Shown here: positions 53,215-61,600 of the stretch, one piece after another
How the letters are laid out: every line of letters begins with the position of its first letter
Position numbering within the stretch: the stretch's first letter is position 1
Assembly (NCBI RefSeq): GCF_000424065.1
Contig: NZ_AUJE01000016.1
Location: forward strand, 22,399-86,398
DNA: 64,000 nucleotides
From: Selenomonas ruminantium subsp. ruminantium ATCC 12561
GTDB lineage: Bacteria > Bacillota > Negativicutes > Selenomonadales > Selenomonadaceae
Reading direction: 5' to 3'
Notes under the pieces: generated by a model
What the model was told of the DNA's origin: nothing
Database searches by the model: none
Seen by the model: only the letters and a program-made list of their open reading frames with translations
Position numbers and translations under genes: made by a program

Positions 53215-54969
53215 TTAACGGCCAACCGTGCCCGTACTGTTAATCAGCCTGTCCAGCATTTCATCCATGGTGGTCAAACATCTCGAGCAGGCGCTATAGC
53301 CCTTCTGGAAGGTAATCATGTTCGTAAGCTCCTCATTCCAGTCTACGCCTGATGTAGAGGAACGCCAGCTGACAATCTGGGTGATGAGATCATCCTGTGC
53401 ACTTTCCTTTTTATCGATAGCATTGGCATCCGTCCCCAATTGGCTCATGACAGACTGGTAATAGGCATTCAGGGAAATATCGTTAATAGAACGGTCGTTC
53501 ATATTCACCACTGTACCATTATAAGAAACGTTAGCCGTTGTACTTACATTATCTGCCGCCAGATTGAACAACGAACTTATGTTTACGGCATTCGTACCAT
53601 CTTTGGAACCATCCGCCTTGACACTGTACGAATTCAGATAAGCACCCGTGCCGCTGGTATCCTGCTCCACCGTCAGCTTGCGCGCTGCCACCAGACTTGT
53701 TCCTCCGGTCTCGGTCAGTTTACTGTTAATGCGCATGACATCCAGGATATTGATTCCCTTTAGATTAACCGGTCCGGTTGATACCACCGTACCAGTGATC
53801 AGTACCTCCGGCGTATCGGTAAGTGCTGTTGGTGTGGACAGGGAGCGCGTAATGCTGCTGCTGGTATATTCCGTAGCCACCACACATTTATTGTTCGCAT
53901 CCCAGGTATAAACCGTATTATTGTCGCCAAAGAAGTTAATCCCATAAGTAGGCCCTGTATAGGTTGTGTTATTGTCATATGGGCCGATATTCCCATCCGA
54001 ACCATCAATTCCTGCACCCTGCTGATGCATCGTATTGAAGGTCGTCATCATAAAGGCTGCCATATCCGCCAGGCTGTCTATATAACCTTTATCCTCGGCA
54101 ATGGTGTCTATTTCTGCCTTCAATGCACCGTTTTGCGGTACAAAGGCGACACCGGATTCCTTGATCAGGATACTATAATCATTCACCCCGTAATCACTAT
54201 TGACATAGGGATCGGACATTTCCAAAGTTAAATGATTTATCCCATTAACCAATGAAATACCATTGGACACAATGGTGTACATGCCCTTGTCATCCTCGTA
54301 CATGTTAAGGTTCATGTATGTGGAGAGTTTATCGACAAAAAGGTCACGCTGGTCACGAAGGTCATTTGCCGATGCACCTACGGCTTCGGCTCCTGAAATA
54401 TTTTTATTCAATTCAACGATCTGTGCGCTGATATCATTTATCTCATTTAAGTGTACCCGTATATCATCGTATTGGGCATTAATCTGATCCTGCAGCTGGC
54501 TGGCTGCCGTACACATTTTGTCCACAAAGATATTGCCCTTTTCGATAACGGTGACACGACTGCTGTCCATCGAAGCATTCGCGGATAATTCGCTCCACGC
54601 TGTATAAAAAGCATTCATGGCATCCTTGATACCTGTATGATCCGAATCGTCAAAAATAGCTTCCAGCTTGTCGTAATTTACCTGTGCACTTTTGTAATAT
54701 TCATGGGTAGACGTTTCTGCCCAATACTGTTTATCCGCATAAACATTACGGGCTCGTTGTATAGACATGGAATCCACACCGGTACCGACCAGCACCCCAC
54801 CATAAAGCGAGGATACTTCCTGCGCACGGGTAGCGACCTGATTTACTTTTTGCCGCGAATAGCCCTCCGTGGATGCATTGGTGATATTATGTCCCACGGT
54901 ATCCAAAGACAACTGATTGGCAAACACACCGCGCACCATGGTATTAAGTCCGGAAAATGTAGAACGCAT
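53215..54969 (-). CDS. flgK: Hook-filament junction protein FlgK
   Basis: A 584-residue protein. The N-terminus has FSGLNTMVRGVFANQLSLDTVGHNITNASTEGYSRQ, read in pieces, the FlgK/rod-protein signature. YVDKLSTYMNLNMY-like VDKLSTYMNLNMYED and the C-terminal SGVDWNEELTNMITFQKGYSACSRCLTTMDEMLDRLIN-type block confirm it. It is the first hook-associated ring. It lies 31 bp upstream of flgL in the same orientation. Confidence 0.94.
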   Translation of the reverse strand: MRSTFSGLNTMVRGVFANQLSLDTVGHNITNASTEGYSRQKVNQVATRAQEVSSLYGGVLVGTGVDSMSIQRARNVYADKQYWAETSTHEYYKSAQVNYDKLEAIFDDSDHTGIKDAMNAFYTAWSELSANASMDSSRVTVIEKGNIFVDKMCTAASQLQDQINAQYDDIRVHLNEINDISAQIVELNKNISGAEAVGASANDLRDQRDLFVDKLSTYMNLNMYEDDKGMYTIVSNGISLVNGINHLTLEMSDPYVNSDYGVNDYSILIKESGVAFVPQNGALKAEIDTIAEDKGYIDSLADMAAFMMTTFNTMHQQGAGIDGSDGNIGPYDNNTTYTGPTYGINFFGDNNTVYTWDANNKCVVATEYTSSSITRSLSTPTALTDTPEVLITGTVVSTGPVNLKGINILDVMRINSKLTETGGTSLVAARKLTVEQDTSGTGAYLNSYSVKADGSKDGTNAVNISSLFNLAADNVSTTANVSYNGTVVNMNDRSINDISLNAYYQSVMSQLGTDANAIDKKESAQDDLITQIVSWRSSTSGVDWNEELTNMITFQKGYSACSRCLTTMDEMLDRLINSTGTVGR

Positions 54970-55017
54970 GATATTTCACCTATTATTCCTTTCTGGTAAT
55001 TTTCCTATATCAAATCA

Positions 55018-55521
55018 TCAAACGCTGGAATCAAACATCTTGATTTCCCGCCGGCTCTCACTTTCCGCCGCATCCTGATTGTATATCTCACTGGCCACGG
55101 TCTGTGTCATCACATTAATGTTGAAATCCACATATTCTTTCCCTTTTTTCAATAAGAAGCGGGTTATTGTGACCTCTTGGGCTAAACTTTCTTCAAATTC
55201 CTGTGCACGATGCAGCAGATGGATTGCGACTCTTTTTCGTTCAGAATCCGCTTCTCTGGCTAATACCTGCTGCACAGAAGAAACGTTTTGCCTGTCTAAG
55301 AATTCCTGCTTCCGCTTGGCAAATTTTCCCAGTTCCAGCAGTGCAGGTTCCATCTCCTGCACTGCAGCTACAATATCTGCCCCTTTGTTTTCTGCTTGAA
55401 TTGTTGCTTTAATTGCTTTGAGCTTTTCCAAACATTTGTTGCTGAGCAGGATTTGCGCTCTCAGCAAACGTACTGCTTCGTCCAATTTTCTCCACTCCTG
55501 CTTCGTTTCCTGCTTCAACAT
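55018..55521 (-). CDS. Coiled-coil flagellar-region protein, FlgN-like
   Basis: A 167-residue, strongly helical protein: WRKLDEAVRLLRAQILLSNKCLEKLKAIKATIQ and ALLELGKFAKRKQEFLDRQ show heptads in parts. The C-terminus has DFNINVMTQTVASEIYNQ, which is similar to the end of some FlgN-type or YvyG-like proteins. It follows FlgN directly with a 1-bp overlap, so it is either a second export chaperone or a filament-gene partner. I do not recognise it with certainty. Confidence 0.5.
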   Translation of the reverse strand: MLKQETKQEWRKLDEAVRLLRAQILLSNKCLEKLKAIKATIQAENKGADIVAAVQEMEPALLELGKFAKRKQEFLDRQNVSSVQQVLAREADSERKRVAIHLLHRAQEFEESLAQEVTITRFLLKKGKEYVDFNINVMTQTVASEIYNQDAAESESRREIKMFDSSV

Positions 55522-56003
55522 CAGGCCTTGTAATCAAAATTCTTGCGGTGCGTTACCACTTCACCGCCTTTGCCATAAGCTGGTTCCACAGCAGCCCCGC
55601 CGATGCGGTTTAAATGAAATGCTGCCGCATTCATAGCCGCACGAATAAGCAGAGCATTTCCTTCGCTGAGTTCCTGCGCTTCTTTTACGGTATTTTGTAA
55701 CATCGCATAGAGTTTTTGCAGGATCTCCTGCATTTTCCCTGCCGGAGCAAGGCTTAAAATATCTTCCATCTTGGATTCCGGTCCCAGTTTCACGCTGGAA
55801 GCGGCCATTTTCAGCAGGATACTCTGCCGATTTTTTTCCAACCGGGCAATATTGGCTGTGATTTTCTCCTCCTCCGGCAAGAGGGCCTCCACAGTCTTCA
55901 TATCCACCATGACCAGGGCATTGCGTTTCTTCTTGCCTAGTTCGATAAGGGCTTTATATGCCTTGTTCAAATCATTGAGTGTATTTGCAAAATCCTGCCA
56001 CAT
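55521..56003 (-). CDS. flgN: Flagellar export chaperone FlgN
   Basis: A 160-residue helical protein of FlgN type: FANTLNDLNKAYKALIELGKKKRNALVMVDMKTVEALLPEEEKI, in parts, is the first long helix pair. LSEGNALLIRAAMNAAAFHLNRIGG is the C-terminal hook-protein-binding helix. It keeps FlgK and FlgL export-competent. The start is 25 bp after flgM. It lacks any membrane or enzyme motif. Confidence 0.85.
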   Translation of the reverse strand: MWQDFANTLNDLNKAYKALIELGKKKRNALVMVDMKTVEALLPEEEKITANIARLEKNRQSILLKMAASSVKLGPESKMEDILSLAPAGKMQEILQKLYAMLQNTVKEAQELSEGNALLIRAAMNAAAFHLNRIGGAAVEPAYGKGGEVVTHRKNFDYKA

Positions 56004-56028
56004 GAATCAAATTCCTCCTGCCTATGTC

Positions 56029-56307
56029 TTAGAAACGTACGCCCAAAAGGCTTGCCGCGATATTCTCATTGGGTACCTGATAACTGCCATTTGCGACTTT
56101 GGCACTCAGCTCCTGCACTTTATTGCTACGCACATCGTCCATACTCTGGAGTTTTTGGAGCATACTGCTGAAGCTCTGCCCTTCGTTAGACAGGAGAACT
56201 TCATCTTTTTTCTGTATTGCCTGTACGTCTGCCGACCGTCGTACACTGCCTGAGGAACTTACGCTGTATGCGCCGGCGACTGCCTGCACATTGCCATTGA
56301 TAATCAT
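56029..56307 (-). CDS. flgM: Anti-sigma-28 factor FlgM
   Basis: A 92-residue FlgM. The disordered N-terminus is Ser-rich (YSVSSSGSVRRSADV). The C-terminal sigma-binding helices are KVQELSAKVANGSYQVPNENIAASLLG. It inhibits the motility sigma factor until exported, fitting the sigma-28-type promoter seen before flagellin. A GGTGG site precedes the ATG. The gene follows a terminator, so it probably has its own promoter, which I could not pinpoint. Confidence 0.9.
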   Translation of the reverse strand: MIINGNVQAVAGAYSVSSSGSVRRSADVQAIQKKDEVLLSNEGQSFSSMLQKLQSMDDVRSNKVQELSAKVANGSYQVPNENIAASLLGVRF

Positions 56308-56386
56308 CTTTTTTCACCACCTGTTAATCCTTGATTACGTCCTTATATCCCTTGAAGTTACACAGTATCTTCTGATTGGAGTATCG

Positions 56387-56424
56387 AAAAAAAAAGCAGG
56401 AAACTTAATTCCTGCTTTTTGATA
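56387..56424 (-). terminator. Rho-independent terminator between zinc-ribbon gene and flgM
   Basis: AAAAAGCAGGAA (56391-56402) pairs with TTCCTGCTTTTT (56409-56420) around a 6-nt loop. Minus-strand transcripts continue into a run of T, so the hairpin stops transcription coming from the zinc-ribbon gene. The rest of 56308-56505 shows no gene. Confidence 0.85.
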
Positions 56425-56505
56425 ACTATTTGAGTTTATCTTTGAATTACTCGTTTTTTCGCCATTTTTTACCCATTTGCATCTATAAATAAGTACAAAT
56501 CATAA

Positions 56506-56916
56506 TCAGCGCTCTTTCGAGCGGAATCCCTGCCCACGATTCTGGTCTGTTTTGGCCAGCTGCCGTGCAGCAGTCTGCAGTGCCGCCTGTTTTTGCAGTT
56601 CTGTACGGGCCTTTTCTTCACACTGCTGGCAAAGCTTGCCGCTAATGATGGGTGCACCGCATTTTTCGCACGGATAAGTCATCTTTACCCCAATCTGTTC
56701 AAAGCGGCCTTCGCGAATCATCTTCTTGATCATGCCAATGGGTGCACCAGTAGCCTCGCAAATCTCAGGCACCTTTGCTCCACGGTTTTCGCGGACAAAA
56801 GACACGACTTCCTGCTCTTTTTTCTGTATCTGTTCATAGCAGTCCATACATACCTTGTTCCCCATGTCGTTAAAGAGTTTTCCACACATCGGGCAGTTTT
56901 TAATTTTTCCAGCCAT
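56506..56916 (-). CDS. TIGR03826-type zinc-ribbon flagellar-region protein (YvyF-like)
   Basis: About 136 residues from the ATG before AGKIKNCPMCGKLF. Two zinc-ribbon pairs are visible: CPMC...CMDC near 8-30 and CEKC...CQQC near 82-105. A central helix-turn-helix-like part (VPEICEATGAPIGMIKKMIREGRF) lies between. Such proteins are found just before flgM in Firmicutes and are suspected to regulate flagellar genes. The C-terminal 30 residues are basic and helical. An export function has not been shown. Confidence 0.85.
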   Translation of the reverse strand: MAGKIKNCPMCGKLFNDMGNKVCMDCYEQIQKKEQEVVSFVRENRGAKVPEICEATGAPIGMIKKMIREGRFEQIGVKMTYPCEKCGAPIISGKLCQQCEEKARTELQKQAALQTAARQLAKTDQNRGQGFRSKER

Positions 56917-56992
56917 AATCCTCACTCCTTGGGCGTGTTTATTCGTTTATTTCGTTTATTCGCGACTAAAACGGAAATTCCTGCAAAAAATT

Positions 56993-58651
56993 TCACCAAA
57001 TCTTGCCCAGCATAAACCAAATTCTGCCTCTTGCCTTTGCTTTTTCACTGAGATTCGCATCGCTGCCTATGCGACGGGCGTAATCCAAACGGGCAAACCA
57101 GTCATTGGGCTTGGTATAGGAAAGGGCTGCGCCATAGCCTTTGAGGGTCATGCCCTTGGCCGTGCTGCCGGGAAAACTTGGCTGGCCGTCCTTGCGGAAC
57201 TGCACATAACCAATGTCAAAATACGTGCTGAAGACCAGCCCCGGCACGGAGGTGTAGAATCTTGGTTCTACAGTTGCCATAATCCCCTCATCACCGGAAC
57301 CTTCTCCCTGCGGGTAAGCCCGGACACCATTGGCACCGCCCAAATACATGCGCTCGGAACCGTCCAGATTACGGCTGGCCAGCTGCCCGCTGGCTTTCAC
57401 CAGCATATCCGCACGATTGCCCAGACGCTGTACTGCCGTAGCATTGAATTCGCCCTTGGTATAGCTCCCCTCTGTACGATTGTACACATTCAGCGTCCGC
57501 GCCCAGTCAGAATCCATTCCCAAACGGCCCGTGGTTATTTTCGCCTGATAATTCAAAGCGGTTCCAGGCCGGCGTTCAAAACCTTCCAGCCCCACATAGA
57601 CACTTTGGGAATGTTTCTTGGTTTTAAGGTTAAACAAGATATTTTCATCGTTCAGGCGGCGGTAGTTATAACCATAGCTGACCGTCAGTCCGCTGTTGCT
57701 CAGATGGTACAAGGAACGCTGTCCATATATACTGAGTGTTTCTGCGGTGCCTTTCAGCCTCGCACTGCCCACACCTGCTTCATAATCCATCCGGCTGATG
57801 CCCAGCCCCAGCGTCGTACCACCATGGCCTACAATCGTCTCGTAGTTTGCATAGTAATTGTGCATCTTCCGATTGGACAGCAGCACACCCATGCTGACCT
57901 TATCCCCATTGCCGCTGACATCGTAGAGATTTTCCTGCAAGCCATAACGGTACTGGCCCGTATCCTTGCTGCCATAGTTCTCTACGTAAAGAACGGTATT
58001 CGTGCCCTTGCCTTTCTCAATGCGCACAGTAAGGTCACTTGTGCCAAAATCCTTGCCGGGACTCAAGACACCCACCGCCTTGGTACCACTCACATCGGAA
58101 ATGGAATACAGGGTCGTTTCCAGCTTGCCCGTACGAATGATTTCGCCGGATTTTAGCCCTTTCACAAAGCCCTGTGCAACATGCTCTCTCAACTTGCTGC
58201 GATTATCCAATTTTATCTCGCCGTAACGGCCGGGAATCACCTTTATGGTAATCATGCCGTCACTGCTTTCCTGTGCCGGCACATAGGCCGCAGCGGCAGG
58301 ATAACCATGCTGGCGGCAATAACTGGTGAGCTCCGCCAGTGTAGCATTCAGGCTTACCATGGTCTTTTGCTCACCCATGCCGTCCTGCAAGATCTTGGTC
58401 AGTTCTCCTTTGTCCAAATAAAGATCCGGAGCCTCCAAGCGGAAATTGGTGATGGTAAATTCCACCGGTGGTGCCTGCTGCGGCTTTTCCGGTGTAGAAT
58501 CCACCACCTCCGCTTCCGGACGGGGAAGTTCTTTTTGCACCTCCTGTCCGGGCTGGGAAAGGGAAGGCGCCGCGAAGGCCACTTCCCCGCCCAAATTGAA
58601 ACACGCGGCTAAAACTCCTGCTGCGATTTGAACTTTAGCGATATCTTTCAT
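56993..58651 (-). CDS. Two-partner secretion outer-membrane transporter (TpsB, FhaC/ShlB type)
   Basis: A 552-residue protein. A signal peptide covers about residues 1-27 (AAGVLAACFNLGGEVAFAAP). A proline-rich linker is followed by POTRA domains (TITNFRLEAP, GYPAAAAYVPAQES, VIPGRYGEIKL). The beta-barrel from about 220 contains the L6-loop signature VRAYPQGEGSGDEG near 442, where VRGY is usual, and ends with a terminal aromatic (MLGKIW) for BAM insertion. It exports the large exoprotein encoded immediately upstream. Its presence shows that the host has an outer membrane. Confidence 0.92.
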   Translation of the reverse strand: MKDIAKVQIAAGVLAACFNLGGEVAFAAPSLSQPGQEVQKELPRPEAEVVDSTPEKPQQAPPVEFTITNFRLEAPDLYLDKGELTKILQDGMGEQKTMVSLNATLAELTSYCRQHGYPAAAAYVPAQESSDGMITIKVIPGRYGEIKLDNRSKLREHVAQGFVKGLKSGEIIRTGKLETTLYSISDVSGTKAVGVLSPGKDFGTSDLTVRIEKGKGTNTVLYVENYGSKDTGQYRYGLQENLYDVSGNGDKVSMGVLLSNRKMHNYYANYETIVGHGGTTLGLGISRMDYEAGVGSARLKGTAETLSIYGQRSLYHLSNSGLTVSYGYNYRRLNDENILFNLKTKKHSQSVYVGLEGFERRPGTALNYQAKITTGRLGMDSDWARTLNVYNRTEGSYTKGEFNATAVQRLGNRADMLVKASGQLASRNLDGSERMYLGGANGVRAYPQGEGSGDEGIMATVEPRFYTSVPGLVFSTYFDIGYVQFRKDGQPSFPGSTAKGMTLKGYGAALSYTKPNDWFARLDYARRIGSDANLSEKAKARGRIWFMLGKIW

Positions 58652-58689
58652 GCTGTCTCCTTGTGATTAGCCCCCATTACAATTCCTGA

Positions 58690-61600
58690 TCAGGCTACGT
58701 TTACGCCCTCGCCTTCAACTTTCAGTTCGATTTCATCTTCGTTCTGTCCATCTTCGGATTCAATGGCGATTTCACCTTCCTTTTCCTGTTTCTCTGCCTT
58801 ATCCTCATGTTCCTCCTCCAGCACATTGCCGGATTCGTCTACGATTTGAATGGAGGCCGAACTGTTATTACGGACACTGCCGTTTTCATCTGTTGCCACA
58901 ATCTCGGCTGCAGAATTACGGCCATCTGCGGATTGCGCACCATCAAGGGGCACAACTTGAAGGTTCACAATAGAACCATCTCCGTCCACCGCGATGTTTG
59001 CCTGACCTGCAGCATTTGCCCCCTCCATATTCACAACATCACCACCGGAAATCCCGATATTCGCAAGACTCGTACTGTCGGGATCAACACCGGTAATGGC
59101 TATGGCAGCGTTGCGGCCACCATGGATTTCCCCACTGTCCACCGTCTCTCTGCCAATAACCTGACCATCTTTGTTCACATACTCAATGGCCGCCATGCCA
59201 TTATCCCCAAAACCACTGCCCCTATCTCTGGAAATCTGCTGATAAACATCACGGGTAGGTGTAAATTGGATATCCGGAATACCATTGTTATCACCGAGAT
59301 AATTTACGGTAAACGCATTTTCATTGTTGACAGCCTGTGAGAAGGAATAATTCCGGCCCAAATTCCCGGAGAACCGGTTATTGTACCAGCCGTATACTGG
59401 ATAAGAGCCCGGCCTGTTGGTCGTTGTTGTACTCAGCGGAGCAAAGGTGAACAGATTGCCCAAGTTGTTATCATTTTCCAGCAATCCCTCCACTGTGCCG
59501 CTAAATTTCGGCATTTGCTCTCCGGCATACACCGCTGCAGGCTGGGCAACAATCGTCAAGCCCTTGCGGTAGATGGTTCCCTCACCTGTAACGGTGCTTT
59601 CTGCCAGCTCATAATTAGGGTTGGCAAGATTCAGGGTATAGGTCACCTTGTGGTTCTCTAATTCGTCAGAGTCCTCGGATTTTCCTGCATTGGCGTTGTC
59701 AAAAACGGCTGCAGCCGTAAGCCCCAGACTATCCTTGTCTTTCCCTAGATAATTATCGCTGAGCAAAATATACGCTCCTGCATTTTCGAAGGCTGCTCCA
59801 TCCGTGGTACCATCAAATTCCTTGGTCATGGCCTTGATTACGCTGGCGGTGAGGATACGCGGCGTTATCGTGCCATCATGCGCCGTAATGGTACCGGACT
59901 GACCGTTATCCGTTACGGTAAGAGCTGGCTTGCCTGCGCCCTGTACCAGTTCATAATCGCCATTGCCCATGCGGAAATTATAGCTGTATTCCTTGTTTTT
60001 GCCGGCATTGGCATCTGCATAAGCCGCAGAATCAATCAGCACATTGGCGTTATCTTCCGGCAGCAGCCCTTCAATCACCAAATTGTCATTGGCCGCATAA
60101 GTGGAACTAAGCGCCGTTTCACCATCATAAACTTTAACCGGTGCATCTTTAAGGCCTACGGTTAAGCTGCGTGGTGTAATCGTGCCGCTGCCGACAATAC
60201 GAGTTGGCTCGACAATGTAATTACCATTATCATTAGCCAACAGGAAATGATTAAAGGTAATATCCTGCGCTATTGGTCTGCCAGCAGCATCACGATTGAC
60301 ATGTGCACTGTTATAGGAACCCGTAATCGCTTCAATATCCAAATCGATATCAGCATCTTTGGCCACGATTCCAGTTTCTGTTGCAGCATCATAATCTGCC
60401 AGTCTAAAATGCCCCTTATTCGTAAATGCATCAGACAGTGCAGACGTACCATCATAAACCTTGTCAATGCCATCAATACCATCAGCTACTACATATACCT
60501 TACGTTTTTCAATCACCCCGTCACCAGTAATTACTTTGTCGCTCAACTGATAATTCGTATTGCCCAAGGATAAAGTATAGGTCACCTTACGGTTATCTGC
60601 GGCATCACTGCCATCATAGACGGCATTTGCCGTAAGTCCCAGACTATCCTTATCTTTATCCAAATAGTCTTTACTTAGGACAATATTCTTTATTGCATCC
60701 TGCTTGCCAGCATTCGTTCCATCATAAACTTTGACCATATCCTTGATTACGCTGGCAGTCAATTTCCGTGGTGTAATTGTACCATCGTAAGCCTTAAGTT
60801 CACCGATCTGACCATTATCGGACACAGTAATTACAGGCTCGTTCTCTCCTTGCGTAAGCTGATAATCCAAATTGTCAATGGTTATGCCATAACGATATTC
60901 CTTGTCGGTTGCGGCATTTGCATCCTGATATTCTGCAGAGTTAACCACCAAATTAACATCATCATCTCCAAGCACCCCCCACAATGCAAGATTGTCTTTC
61001 GTATTATAGGCATTGCTGAGCGATTTTTCGCCATCATACACCTTTGTCGGTGCATCTTTGATGGAAATGGTCAACGCAGCAGGCGTAATGGTGCCGCTTC
61101 CAGTCAGGCTGTCGGTGTCCATAACGTAATTGTTCAGATTGCCGGTCCCTGTCAAAGTGAAATTATGGAAGGTAATTTTCTGCGGGATAATTGTGCCATC
61201 TGCATCACGCTGAACGTGCTCACTTTGATATGCTCCCTTAATTGCGCCAAAATCCAACTTAACATCATCATTCTTGATTACGCCTGTAGTATCATCAGTG
61301 GATCTAAGCGTAAACCGTCCACTATTTGCATAGTCGGCAGGCATATCCTTAGTGGTATCGTAAGTCTTATCAATACCCGTAACATTCAACGCATCCACAT
61401 AAACCTTGCGCTGCTCGATATCCCCGAGTTTAGCGGTATCTTCAAAAATATCATTTACTGCCCCTTGCAAAATATAATTACCCTTGGTATTCCCCTTCAA
61501 TGTCAGGCTATAGGCAATATCCTTCTGATTACGGATAACACCAGGAGCAACATTTGCATCGCTGCCTACATAGTGTGCATCTACATCATAGCCAATTTCA

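Noticed and set aside
56855..58156. Long plus-strand open frame (433 codons) opposite TpsB
   Set aside because: Antisense shadow of a clear transporter gene. No start signal or protein family features.
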